A program made the translations under genes and the position numbers. A stretch of DNA of 64,000 nt from Ipomoea triloba (Eukaryota; Streptophyta; Magnoliopsida; Solanales; Convolvulaceae). The stretch covers positions 18,881,496-18,945,495 of the forward strand of contig NC_044920.1 in assembly GCF_003576645.1 (NCBI RefSeq), written 5' to 3'. Below are positions 21,064 to 34,300 of the stretch, piece by piece. The first letter of the stretch is position 1. Every line of letters begins with the position of its first letter. Below the pieces are notes generated by a model that was given only the letters and a program-made list of their open reading frames with translations, made no database searches and had not been told where the DNA came from.

Positions 21064-22200
21064 AGGCTGGGTATGAAGACAAGGCTGCTCCGCGTCATGT
21101 CTGCTTGCTTCAACGGTCTTTGTATGAGCTCAAGCAGGCTCTCCGTGCGTGGTTTTACCGGTTACACACCTATCTGGTTTTTGTTGGCTTCGTGTCGTCC
21201 AAGACTGACGTTTCTCTGTTCGTCTATTCTCAAGGTGATGTTCAGTTATATTTTGGTGTACGTTGATGACATCTTAGTCATGGGTTCTGATCCGGCTCGG
21301 GTTGCTGGCCTTGTTGACATGTTGGCATTAGAGTTCAAGGTTCGAGACATGGGTGCTCCGACCTTTTTCCTTGGCATTGAGACTGTTTCGTTGTCGGATG
21401 GTATGCTTCTTTCGCAGCGCCGCTATATGAATGACATCCTTAAACGATCTGGCATGGTTGACTGTAAACCGGTGTCCACGCCTGTGTCTCTTGTGAAGTC
21501 GGATGTCTCGGAAGTCCCCTATGCTGATCCTACGCAGTATCGTAGTCTGGCTGGTGCTCTTCAGTATCTTACGGTGACTCGTCCGGATTTGTCTCACGCT
21601 GTTAACCTGTTGTGTCAGCATATGCATGCGCCCACAACAGCCCACTGGTGCATGCTCAAGCGGGTCATTCGGTATGTCAAAGGTACTCTGCATTATGGCC
21701 TCCATGTTACGAAGTCCTTGTCTAGTGAACTTCACGCTTTTTTGGATTCAGATTGGGTTGGTAATCCTGATGATCGGAAGTCTACAAGCGGCTTTGCGGT
21801 GTATTTTGGGAATAATCTTGTGTCTTGGTCGTGCTGGAAGCAGCGCACGGTGGCTCGGTCATCCACAGAAGTTGAATACAAGGCTCTAGCGGATGTGACT
21901 GCAGAGGTGACTTGGCTTGTGTCTCTTCTGAAAGAAATTGGTATGCTTGTCCGGTCCGTTCCACGGTTATGGTGTGACAACTTAGGCGCCACGTATCTGT
22001 GTGCGAACCCGGTATTTCATGCTCCCACGAAACATGTGGAAATTGACTACCACTTCGTGCGGGATAAGGTGGCTAAGAAGGAACTTCAGGTTCACTTCAT
22101 CTCTACAAAGGATCAGTTGGCTGACATCTTCACTAAGCCTCTTTCGTCTTCTCGTTTTACTTTTTTGCGTTCCAAGCTCAAGGTGCTTGGTCACCCCTGA
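21064..22200 (+). pseudogene. Truncated Ty1/copia pol (reverse transcriptase and RNase H)
   Basis: The first 190 bp encode the middle of the copia reverse transcriptase (QRSLYELKQALRAWFYRL) in one frame. A frameshift at about 21,250-21,260 moves to the frame that carries YVDDILVMG, the reverse transcriptase catalytic motif, then PYADPTQYRSLAGALQYL and RNase H (LDSDWVGNPDDRKSTSG, SSTEVEYKALAD, LWCDNLGATYL, DQLADIFTKPL), to a natural stop at 22,200. Gag, protease, integrase and the start of the reverse transcriptase are absent; the left end abuts an AAT microsatellite. This is a 5'-truncated dead element. Confidence 0.9.
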
Positions 22201-22213
22201 GCTTGAGGGGGAG

Positions 22214-22318
22214 TGTTAGGACTCTAGTTGTTGTGTTACACTAGGTCTCTCACTTCCAGCTACACTATATTATCTTTGTATTGCTACGCTATTACTTTGT
22301 GAATACAATCCTCATCCA
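22214..22318 (+). mobile_element. Candidate 3' LTR of the truncated copia
   Basis: A polypurine tract (GAGGGGGAG) lies directly before TGTTAGGACTCTAGTTG, where a copia 3' LTR should begin 13 bp after the pol stop. The right end at CCTCATCCA is a guess, since no second LTR copy is present for comparison. Confidence 0.45.
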
Positions 22319-22923
22319 GTGAAGGTAAGCTATAGAATGCTCATGGAGGTGCTGGGATTTCTCCATCTCCCTTTTCTAAATGGAACCTCAAAATCCCACC
22401 AAAATGGCACGGAGAGCTGTGAAGAATGTGTTACCAACTAAGTTGAATACAATTTTGTGAGTGTCCATTGGCATGCGAAGTGTAGTCCCGTACAGGGTTG
22501 CATACAATTTAGTGTGGTCACGAACATTTTGAAATATAGTTTTTTTTTTAATATAAAAATTAATACAACAGAAAAAAGCTTTTGAAAAATGTATTTCTAA
22601 TCCGGTCGACATAAAAAACATATTTTATAAAATCTTTTTTATATTGAGTTGTCTAAAAATTAAATTAAATGTTTCTTATTTTTGTCATTTTTTTCTTCCT
22701 ATTCAATCAATTAATTTCCATATATAGTAATTGTAATTTTTCAAAAAGTTTGGGGACGTTTTTAATAGTGGTATCAAAGTTGAAGGGTGTATCAACAATT
22801 TACTCTATGAGTCGGTGAATCCAATTCAAGTCGCTGTTAATTGTCCCCAAAAAATACATCGTCGGTGTTTGCGTAAGGTGTAAGGAGATTAGTGATTCAG
22901 GGAAGTGCAAAAAACCTAGAATA
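22319..22923. other. Intergenic DNA
   Basis: No gene or transposon end recognised. Confidence 0.35.
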
Positions 22924-23043
22924 ATGCTGTCTGAGAAACGTGACTTTTCAATTACCGGTCAAACTCTGGAAGGCAAGAAAGCCAAGCTCGATGTCGACGG
23001 CGAGCCGTCGTCTCAGCCTGCACGAAAATTTCTGGGGAAATAA
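22924..23043 (+). other. Short coding-looking frame, unrecognised
   Basis: An ATG frame of 39 codons ends in TAA. It is hydrophilic and Lys/Asp/Ser-rich (contains EGKKAKLDVDGEPSSQ) and GC-richer than its surroundings. It could be the first exon of a lost gene or a captured fragment. No homolog comes to mind. Confidence 0.25.
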
Positions 23044-24089
23044 GGCTTATGATTTGTGCATTGCACGAATTCGTCGCTACGGTTGCACGTTAGTGACACA
23101 TGGTATATTCTAATCTAGTGAGTGACCTGAACTCTTAGATTATATGTTTAAATCAAAGTGACATGTATCATATACACCTTAAAACTTATATAAGTTTCAC
23201 GATAAATTTCACCATTTATTTTAATCCCAACCCAGTCGGCCTCAAGATGTTCCGCTCTAACAAAAAAAGTCCATTATTTATCTTTTATAAGATGACTAAT
23301 CCTTTTCACTCAAGGAGGTGATTTCTCATTAAAAATAATCTATATTCAACATCTCAGGTATTAAGCTATGAATACATTAAGTCTGTCTTAATAGGAATAG
23401 CTTAGTTCAACCTCGCACATCATAAGAATGATCAATTGTGATTCTTTTCATGACTTTATTTGACCCCAAGAGTAGGATTCACCCTGAATCCATCACTCTT
23501 GGGCTAAACCACCTCATCCTTGGATACATGCATTTGATTTATATTATATAGGCCTTGTTTGGTAAATGGCTGTTGGCTGATTGAGTTAAATGATATAAAT
23601 AATTGATAATTTTACTATTGTAGAAAAATGTTTGATAAATTAGTTGTTAACTGGTATTCGTACTAAGTTACGTTTTTTTTTTTTTGGTTGAGATTTTCTA
23701 TAAATCCTTTCAGTTTCTTTCGCGAACTAATTTACCTAACCCATTATTGTCTTTGTCCATTGCTGCTAGAGCTCGTGGCATGGCGAAGTTTCGGATCATA
23801 ATTTAAGCAAGACAGAGACTTGTCTGAGCGTCATGCATGCATCGTGTTGCTTAGCTTCTTGATGAATTAACAATTCCAAATGTTAGTGTACAAATTATAC
23901 ACCTTGAACTACCTTTTTATTGGCTTAATTATTAGTCAAAAACATATGTTATGTCATTAGGTAGTTTGGTCCGTTATCTTGGTTGAAGGCAGTTTTTCTC
24001 ACATACTCTGGAGCAGCGCCAGCGAGTAGTCCAGTGGACGGGATTTATTCAAATCAGAATTCAGTCATCATGATCCTCATTTTACTCAG
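23044..24089. other. Intergenic DNA
   Basis: No gene recognised. GGCCTTGTTTGGTAAATGG at about 23,562 resembles a Tourist/Harbinger-type MITE end, but the partner end was not found. Confidence 0.35.
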
Positions 24090-24690
24090 ATCTAAACTTA
24101 TGACTGATCCTTTTTTGGATTGGTTTTCAGCTGCAAATATTAAGGGAAGAGTGGTTAATAGCTTGGCTATAAATATAGCTCTATCACATGGGATTCTAAC
24201 ACGCCAATTACTATTCTAAATCCCACTTCCATTATTCTTTCGAATCAGATTCTATAAGAGGATTTTATATTGGTTTTTCTACAGTGCTTCACGTGTTCTT
24301 ATTCTGGTTGCTTGAAGATTCAGCCGTGTTGGTGAATCGTGGTGTATTGCACAGTGTCAGCTCCAAGATGAAGAAGGCTTAGCTAGGAGTATTTTTTTTG
24401 TAACCATTAGTGTAGGATGGTTGTTGTTAGACTCCTTGTAACCCTTGTGATCATCTAGTGGATTGGGCTAGTGGATTGGGCTGACGTGAAGTGCCCCGCA
24501 GACGTAGGAGTGGAGCTCTGAACTGCGTGATCAATTCTGGTGTCTGGTTCCATTTTTATCGCTTTATTTTTCTTGATTGTTTATTTATCTGTTTTTATAG
24601 TTTAATTCTTTCAGATAAATATTTCCTTTAAAACAAAGTTGGAACCTTTAGCTAAATTGTACATTCAAGACCCACAATATAATTTCACCA
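24090..24690 (+). mobile_element. Solo-LTR-like fragment, copy 2
   Basis: Collinear with 18,120-18,690 (see shared blocks there). It has CTATAAATATAGC as a TATA-like box and a local tandem duplication of AGTGGATTGGGCT. It ends about 10-20 bp before the acceptor of the SPRY pseudogene exon, with no retroelement interior in between. Confidence 0.5.
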
Positions 24691-24704
24691 AACTTAAATT
24701 TTCC

Positions 24705-25293
24705 AGATTTTGAGATTGGATTCGATGGATTGCTCAGCTCAGCACTTCATGGAAAGGGGTTCGCATATTGCTGGTCAGGTGCTCGATCAAATGCCGGAAT
24801 AAAAGGGGGAAAGTATTGCTTTGGTTGCAAAATCATATCAGAACAACCCGTAATCGTGAATGTCGAATTGGTGTCTCAAGGGGAGATAATAATGCTGTTG
24901 GAAGCCTGGGGGAAAGCTTGCACAGTTTTGGGTTTGGGGGCAATGGAAAATTTTGTAACTATTGGAGATGGTGACACAATTGTTTGTTGCATTGACTTGG
25001 AAAGCAAACCTGCATCAATTGGCTTCTTCAAGAATGGGAAATGGTTGGGAATTGAATGGGAAATTAAAGCAATTTGAAGTGGATTCTCCAATCAAACAGC
25101 TAGTTTGGGAATCGGCCTTTTTCCCTCATGTTTTACTAAAGAATGTTGTAGTCTGCTGCTACTGAGATGTTCAACACTCTTTTAACTATGGCTTCAAAGC
25201 TTCCTCGTAATTTAATACTTGACCAAACAAATGTTAATAAAAATGCTTGTAAGCGCAAACTGAAGCCATTTCTGGACTACAAAAAGGTGCCTT
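24705..25293 (+). pseudogene. hnRNP-U-like (SPRY plus P-loop) protein fragment
   Basis: After an acceptor-like TTTTCCAG, the frames read GFAYCWSGARSNAGIKGGKY, then (frameshifted) GVSRGDNNAVGSLGE and HSFGFGGNGKF, then IGFFKNGKWLG and WESAFFPHVLLKNVVV. These are successive parts of the SPRY domain of plant HNRNPUL1-like proteins. After a gap the sequence resumes with LPRNLILDQTNVNKNA and KRKLKPFLDYKK, from the P-loop kinase-like domain of the same proteins, ending at a donor-like AAG/GTGCC. The P-loop segment between is missing and at least two frameshifts and a stop are present. Retained splice-like borders suggest a genomic fragment, not a processed copy. Confidence 0.75.
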
Positions 25294-25829
25294 ACTCTAT
25301 TTCCTTTTCTTATTGTTGTTGTTTTTGGTAACGAGGGAAACTTGCAGTTACTCTAAAAATGTGCAGTGAGTAAATCTAGCCTTGTGATCAAATCCAGCCT
25401 TGTGATCTTAGTCGGTAAAGGATTACAAGGTGGTAAACCAGTCTAAATTGTTAATACCTAACCACATCAAACTAAGATGGTCAATAAATCGCTCCAGTTG
25501 GAAAACTTTTGTTGCTTTCATTTGATGAAGATTTGGAAAAGTTATATATGAATTATTGTTGACTTTGTTGGGGCAATTTGGCTTTTGAATCAGATTGCTG
25601 TCGTGATGTTTCACTCATTAATTAGTATAACTTCAATATCGTTATGTAAATATATCTATTGTATAATCTGTTCATCTATACTTGTATCCTTATATGTAAT
25701 GTTGTGGTTCTCATTATATTCATCTATAATCTACACATTTTAGTTACTTCTAACTCCCTAATCTATGGTTTTTGAATTTATGTTGTGGTTCCCATTATAT
25801 TATTTCATAACATCATTTATGAACATATT

Positions 25830-26318
25830 TTCCATGACACAAGGATATTAGTAATGACAAATGCAGTAAAGTTAATTGATATTGACACACAAACTGTGGG
25901 CTGGAGTTTTACAGTTAATGCCATTATGAAAAACGAACCAAAAAACGCTATTGGAACGTCTGAGAAAAAGTATATGCTTATCGTACTTGAGGATGAAACA
26001 GTAATAAGTAAATAGTAAAATTTTTCTCCCCTTATTATTATTATTATGAAGATGCTCTCATTCACCACCAACTTCATTGTAAATGACATATTTAAATGCA
26101 AGGAACTCGGGTTCAATCAATAGTGTTTGATAATAACATTGGAATGTATGATATCACTTTACAAACCAACAATGGTACATCATCTCAAATGTCATTGCCA
26201 AACCTGTCCGGACAAACTATAAAGTTCTTGATCACAAGTACAATTACACATGGATTTTAAATGGTCGGACCGGTGTCCAAATAAGTGACAATGATGACAC
26301 GTCATTTGCTCCCATGTA
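25830..26318 (+). pseudogene. RPA1-like (DUF223 OB-fold) gene fragment
   Basis: Positions 25,836-26,005 encode KLIDIDTQTVGWSFTVNAIM and then KKYMLIVLEDE. After an intron-like gap, 26,100-26,318 encodes GTRVQSIVFDNNIGMYDI and (in a shifted frame) ISNVIAKPVRTNYKVL. The order and spacing match the N-terminal OB-fold of plant replication protein A 70-kDa-like proteins, a family expanded in plants and sometimes carried by Helitrons. No other domain follows and the frame is broken, so it is a fragment. Helitron involvement is only a possibility: no TC...CTRR ends were found. Confidence 0.55.
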
Positions 26319-27401
<1,083 letters not shown>

Positions 27402-27405
<4 letters not shown>

Positions 27406-28880
27406 CTTTGCAATGTAAAAAATATTATTAAAATCTAGACTGTTCCAAATCTGAAATTTCTTTTCAAGGTTCATAAAGGGCTTGAATCTTCCTGCAAGAG
27501 AGGTTTTTTGTGGGGTTCACTAGGAGAGAGAAAAGGAAAGGGAAAGGCGTAAACGCATTCAATTCGTGGAGCGCACAAATCGCGCCCAATCGCTGCACGT
27601 GCCTTCAGAAATTTCAAACGATGAAATAAATTAAAATTACTAACAAAAGATTATATAATTGATAGAGAATATTTCCCGAGTTTGACCTCCATTTACGATA
27701 GTAGTCTTGATTATTGTCGACAGCTGTCACAGAGCTCTAGCAGTAGTCTTAATTGTTTAAAACAATGTTTGTGACAATTGTCACAAAGCTCTAGTAGTAG
27801 TCTTGAATTTTTAAAAAAGATGTCAAGAAAAGAACAAATTTTCCCACCTAATTGCATTAGAGGACAAGCAGTATGACACAAGAATTTCATGAAATTGAAA
27901 GAGTTGTTGGCTCATGTAAAAAAAAGGTGTCATAAAGTGTGATTTTTTCTAAGAAGTATCATTAAACATGACTTTTAAAGTAAAATTTTAAATTGTTTGA
28001 AAGAAAATTATGAGTATAATGAAATACATTAAGTTAATGCGTTATATGTTCTAGATAGTGTTTACAGGAAACAAGTGGTTAAAAGGGGTTAATTGCACCC
28101 TTTTTTTCCTTTAATTTACATTTAATTACATTTAAAAAAAATTAAATAGCCTAATTAACGTTTATCATATTAACATTTAATACTTTGAAAGCTTATGACA
28201 TGATCTGATCTATTGCAAAAAGTTTTTTTTTTTTTTTTGGCAACATCTATTGCAAAAAGTTAATTTAGCATTTTTCTTAAAATATTGTGTTTGTATTTGA
28301 TATTATAATACACTAGTATTTTCATCCGTGCGATGCATGTAATTGATTTTTTATAATATATTAAGAATATTTGGCCCGTGCGATATTTTGAGGTACACTT
28401 ATATTTTTTTATTCAGTAAGTATAACTATATTAGCAAAAAATTCACCTGTAAGTAATGGAATATGCACTTGAGTGTTTGTTGGTTGATCATAGAGCGATA
28501 ATATTCTCTCAACCATAACAATACATCAACCATAGCCTTAAAGTGCTTTCTTTCTTGTCCTGTTGGATCTATAGGTCGAAGGCAGAGACAAAAACAAACT
28601 CCATTACTAAACAATAATAAAAAAAAAATGAGAAATAGCAAAAAAGAATATAAAATATTCAATAGTATAATTGTTCTTTGCTTTTTAGAGTATTTATAGT
28701 GCAATTTTAATAGTCAAATAACAGCATGCATTTTATTCAAAATTATGAATTACTGATTCTTTGTCCAGCCCCCCCTCCCTCCCCCCCCCTCTCCTCACCC
28801 CTTTTCACAATCTTCCTTATATTCATATCCACTATATTAATTAGTAATTTTTATGAACATTATGACTGCTTGAAATCTGG
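27402..28880. other. AT-rich DNA
   Basis: Contains the second member of the diverged duplication (about 27,825-28,050) and a local tandem duplication around 27,700-27,820 (GCTCTAGCAGTAGTCTT/GCTCTAGTAGTAGTCTT). A CACTAGTATTTTCATCCGTG block at 28,311 has the CCGTGCGATGCA motif noted elsewhere. A C-rich tract lies at about 28,768-28,800. No gene recognised. Confidence 0.4.
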
Positions 28881-28902
28881 ATCATTATTATTATTATTAT
28901 TA

Positions 28903-28940
<38 letters not shown>
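28881..28940. repeat. ATT microsatellite
   Basis: About 60 bp of ATT trinucleotide repeats. Confidence 0.9.
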
Positions 28941-28942
<2 letters not shown>

Positions 28943-29149
28943 CAATATTATGCAAACCGTAATAGTATAGGAGTGTTTTGGACGAGAAGTTAAAATTGAC
29001 GATTTTGTTTTTATTAATAGTATAGATTACGTTGGAGGGAAATATATGTACTGTATTATTACGATTAATCTATAATTGTATTACAAATAGGAAAGTAGGA
29101 ATGAATATATTATATTATGAATTGTATTACCATATTACGCAAACCTTAA

Positions 29150-29390
29150 TTATATATAATACAAAAGGGCATTTTCGGTATTATAGTATAAAAGCTATTC
29201 CCAAATACTTGAGAATAGCTAATACTAGGGGGTCCCCTAGGAATGGCTATTCCCCTTGCAAAGGGAATAGCTCATTCCCGGGAATGCTATTCCTAGGAAT
29301 AGAACGACGAACCAAACAGTGGAATAGATCTATTCCCGGGAATGGTATTCCATTCCCGACCTATTCCACTAACCAAACACGCCGCAATTG
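29150..29390. repeat. Palindrome-rich repeat with GGAATAGC/GCTATTCC motifs
   Basis: Many inverted GGAATAGCT/AGCTATTCC and CATTCCCGGGAATG motifs are clustered, ending in ACTAACCAAACACGCC. It looks like a foldback MITE, but no clean termini or target duplication were found. Confidence 0.4.
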
Positions 29391-30065
29391 AGAAGGCGAC
29401 TGTACCATTGGTCTCCTTCTCCATGAAAAAGGCGACCCCGATCCACTGGTCCCCTTCTCAATCAAAGAAGGTGACCAATGACCGTTTGCCAGTCACCAGT
29501 TGTCAGTTTTATTTCTGAAGGTAGTCAAAGTCCCGCCAGAATCTTAACGACTTGCTATCACTAGCCACTAACCAATTGTTGGGCTTCGATGTACTAATTA
29601 AAATGACATATTGATGTGCTTATTGTTACTCCTTACTTTTTAAAGTTCAATTTGAAGGCTTAATGAATTTGTCATATAAAGTTTGGCGTTGTATTTGAGC
29701 CTTTTTAAATATATAAACCATTTCTTAACAGATCAACTCTCACTTTCTAAAAAGCACATTTTTTGCTTTTCCCCATTAAACAAAGTGGAAATGAAGCGAG
29801 AAAAAAAAATCCTTAATAATAATAATAATAATTAATCACAACCAAATAAAATTCCTTAAACTATAGTTACACTGCCATTTGAGAGCCTAATTCTTCATAA
29901 CAATATATTATTCTGTTAATCAAACAAAGAAACAACATCAGTAAATATAATACATGTCCCAACCCCGCTGCTGCAGATGAAAGCAGCATTGAATTGCTAC
30001 GATTTCACGAGCTTCCGTTGATTAAAAAAACAAAACAAAACAAAACAAAACAAAGGGACTAAAAG
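29391..30065. other. Region 3' of PUS3
   Basis: Candidate original 3'-UTR and downstream flank of PUS3 (minus strand), separated from the stop codon by the SINE. No other gene recognised. Confidence 0.35.
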
Positions 30066-30074
30066 AAGTCTACT

Positions 30075-30226
30075 GGCATCAAACCCTTCCCTGTATACGG
30101 GAGGTGGTGGGTTTGAACCTCAGTGGAGGCAATGCTGATCCTTGTGCTTTAATAGGTTGAGAAAGTAGTTATGAACAGATACTACATTGTAATAGAGTCA
30201 GTAGTATTCAAAAAAAAAAAAAAAAA
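30075..30226 (+). mobile_element. tRNA-derived SINE with poly(A) tail
   Basis: A body of about 130 bp contains a Pol III B-box-like GGTTTGAACCTC and an upstream A-box-like stretch, and ends in a run of about 18 A. It is flanked by the direct repeat AAGTCTACT (30,066-30,074 and 30,227-30,235), the kind of duplication left by LINE-mediated insertion. The right copy of the duplication contains the stop codon of PUS3 (minus strand), so the SINE sits antisense at the very start of the PUS3 3' UTR. Confidence 0.75.
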
Positions 30227-30230
30227 AAGT

Positions 30231-31247
30231 CTACTCTCGTGTTTGAATCCTTGCATCCAATTTTGTGCGGCGCTCTTCATAGGACGCTGCAAAGTTGGCG
30301 AATTTAGAACAAATCATATATGAAAGGCTTATTGGACCAAATAAATAAAAATACAAACCTTTATACTTTGTAACAATTTCCAAACCTATTTTTGATGTGA
30401 TAATTATACCCAATTATGTATAAAAATTATATTAAAAACTTTTTAAAATGGACAAATTAATATCAAATATTTGTATTTTCTAACAATTATGAATCTTTTT
30501 TGAAAAAAAAAAAAAAAAAAAAAGGAGAGCTAATTGCATTAAAACAAAAACGAGTGAAGACAATCTGGGAGAGAAATCTCCCAAGTAACATGTATAGACT
30601 GAGAGCTAGAGTCTCTAGCTAAGGTGTGGGCCAACTAGTTTGCTAAACGTGGGAATGTAGGATAAAGCGACATAAACACTCATGAAAAGAGTAAAGTAAT
30701 GAACGGCACTGGTCTAAAAACAATTATAAATTTCAATCCAATAAAAAAATCTAATCTAACCAGATTGTATTGAGTTCTCCCAATAATTATTTAAAAATTA
30801 CAACATAACATCTTTTTTAAACAATATAATGTATCAAAAAATATACTTTATATTTATACAACTAAAATTTCATAATTAAACTCTGCATAAAAACATTTTG
30901 CATATATAAATGCATGTTCAAATATTATAGTCATCAATGATACATAAATCAAGATAATTGAATTACTTTTAGGATTATACATTATAGGTTTGAATATAAT
31001 TGCCACAAGACAAAGGTTTGAGTTTTGTCTGCCAACAAGCCTATATTAATTCTTTTTTTTTTAAAGGAAGCCTATATTAATTCTAGGCATACACAAGTGG
31101 TAATCTTGTAATATAAGCAGCTAATAACCAAAGAACATAGAGCCCACTCTGTATGGTTGCAAAATCAGAGTATACAGAAATGGCAAAGCCAAACAGACAT
31201 GAGAAAAATGTTGGAATTGAGGGTTTTAAAGCATATTGACAGATAAA

Positions 31248-31307
<60 letters not shown>

Positions 31308-34300
31308 AGCATATTGACAACATAAGACATTCTCCCATCATAGACAAGTAGAATTTGGTTGTTCTTTGATGTGATACGAATTCTTTTTTATCTGTGCAAA
31401 AGCCGGAAAATGAACCAAACACACCAAGACAGTTTTCTAGAATGTAACCAAACACTAGAAATGAAAATCTTTTCTGGAAAATAACTCATTTTCCAAAAAA
31501 CATTTTCCAGATATCATTTTCCTGGTTTCCAAACACACCCTTAGATGAAATGGCATTTTCATGAATAAATTTCACAAAATTTTCTTCTTTTTTTTTTTAA
31601 AGTAATTTTGCAACAAGATTGATACCTGAAGATAGTTATTGTACCTTAAGAAACCACTTACAACACATACAGTAATATTTGATTGACAAAGTAGACTGCA
31701 ATTCTGATCTCTTAATACTTAATAGTTCACACAAGTAATGAAATATAAAAAGAAGAGGTAAATAAGACACAGATGAATAAGCCATTTAAGAGTTTCAGAA
31801 AAGGAAAAGTTTGAGTGTTAACAGAACTCACGTTCAGTTGGCCGTGATATAAGAGGAACATAGGAAGCTTCTTTCCTTCTCGTTCTTGTTTTCATCGCAT
31901 TGTTATCTGAAATGTGAAATTTCCATTGCTAGTATTAATGGGACTGAGTTTGAAAAAGAAGGTTCATTATTTGGAAAGCTCTTCATAGTTTATTAGTTTA
32001 CCATATTCAGTAGATGAAAAGCTTAGCAACGCCTCATGAAAAATTGTGGCTTGTACTTTGTAACTTAGGCATTCCCTCACCAAGTGTTCATGCAAAGCCT
32101 GTTTGGCATCTATGTCCAGGTCCATAAACAAAGATATTGTTAAATCAGTGGAGATATGGAATTAAAGACTTCAACTAGTAATAAAACTCTTTAAAAAACT
32201 GTCATAGTTGATAACAACTGCTGCTTCTGATGCTCTCAATAGCTTCTTACAAACAAGATAAGCTCTGTATGGTAAAACATGGGGAGCTTAAAATAATACG
32301 GAGTAACTTCTTTTGAAACGCTTTTGGATTTTTAACCTTTTTTTCTTTTTTATCTTTATTAATTTACAAAAATGGCACCATCTACCCTCCATTAATCAAA
32401 ATCCTAATACATTAGTTTATCCTTTTGTCTTTTTACGCTTATCAGCTAATTCAATAATTAATTTTACCAAACACTTCAATTTCAATTAGTTAGCTTATTA
32501 GCTACTAGCTTTTCAACTAGGCGTGCCAAACAGAGCCGTAATAGCTAAAGTTTTTCCTAGGGGAACCAAGACTATGGGTTCTTCATTTCACAAACTTGGT
32601 TCATGGTTTAACGCCACCAAGCATGCTGAAGATCACTCGGGGAGGAATTTTCTACAAATTCAACAAGAGTATAACATGCAAATCTGATATGCTAGTTGGG
32701 GATAATACAAGTTATGAGATTGTTGATGTTTATGTAGAAAATTGGTCACATCATGCCATTAAAGGCCAATGACAAGAAAACAATGACATAATATGCCATT
32801 CTACTAGACTGCTTTTGGAGACATAGGTTCCATGCCTAAAATAAAATTCAGTATAAGAAGGAAAGACCATTAACTCAAGAAAAAGAAAAGAGACACTAAC
32901 AGAAAACACGTAAATACAGTTGTTACCACCTTCCTGAGTTAGTGTAATGAGAATATGGTGGAAATTAAGGGAAGGAAACACTAGGTAATATCTAGTCTAG
33001 GAGAAATAAAGATGTTTAAAAAACAAATGAAAATTTATGAATGTTGATCAGATCTTGAGTACCTGATGAACAAAAAAATCTGACACCTTCAAATTCACAG
33101 CACTGAAGAACCAATGGAATCTCTGGGGCCATTATATATTGAGGTTTCCTTGGCATCCTTTCAATATCCAATAATAAATCTATTACCTGCCAAATGAACA
33201 TGTAATTTCAAAGCCTTGTCTTGTGAAAATTAGAACTTAGCAGATTCATATACACAGGTGACCTGAATTCACACCAAGTCACAGAAAGAAACCTCCAAAT
33301 ATTCTCATACTTAAAGCCATAGAGGCAAGGTGAAAGGTTTTTCCTCCAACAAATGTTTTGCAACATTGCAGGCAAATCAGGCCACTGAAAGCACTTTGGC
33401 CACCAGAAACCACAAATAATTCACATGAGAATGAAGAAACTTATGAAGGTTCCATGGTTATAAGTCATGAAGGGTATGGAAGTCACAAAACAAAGGCATC
33501 ATGACGATCAAATACTAGCAATTCATAAATATAAACCACCCAAGAAAGGAAACAGCAGAGCTTCGTGCCCAGAGGGGAAAAGGAATGGACTCAACACTAC
33601 TGCACTCTTGCCTAGACAACCTTCAATAGCACAATTCACAAAGAGTGGCTCATGGAAAATGAGTCAAAAAAACTAAACTCAATTTGCACCAAAGGCCATT
33701 TAGGAAGACCTGAAAACTTTACAAGTGAACCAAATGCGGAAACTCAGTTACACTCTAAAATACACATGCACAATTGTTCATTTTAAAACGAAAGTATAAT
33801 GCATCACTCAATAGAAAAAGGAAGGAGAAGTTCTTGCATGCAGTATGTCATCCTTTATGAGAATTAGAAACGAATTAACTTATAAATTCCTAACAGAATG
33901 GCTCTAGAAATCATATAGCAACCTTATTATGGTTGTTCATATAATTACAGACCAAATGAAAAACAGGGCCCTCTGTATATTGCAAACAATGAATCACCAA
34001 GCTGTAAACAGATTGGATTTGGAATATAGATTGCATACATTAGGGGACTCAAAACCCTGGCCAATCAAAAACAGTACAGCAACCATGCACCTGATCTGGT
34101 GCCAGAGGAAAGCACTACCTCTGATTTTCATCACCCACAATTGATCACTTTCAAAACTGCAAAGAGATATGGGAAAATTAGAGCACAACAATTTTGTGCA
34201 TATAGATTGAAATTGAAAAAAAAAATAAATAAATAGATTTATATAATTTATAAGTTGGGCAATATAATATGTGAAAATATTTAATCAGTCACTAGAAAAG

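Noticed and set aside
23562..23680. Tourist/Harbinger MITE
   Set aside because: Only one GGCCTTGTTTGGT-type end; no partner end or TWA duplication found.
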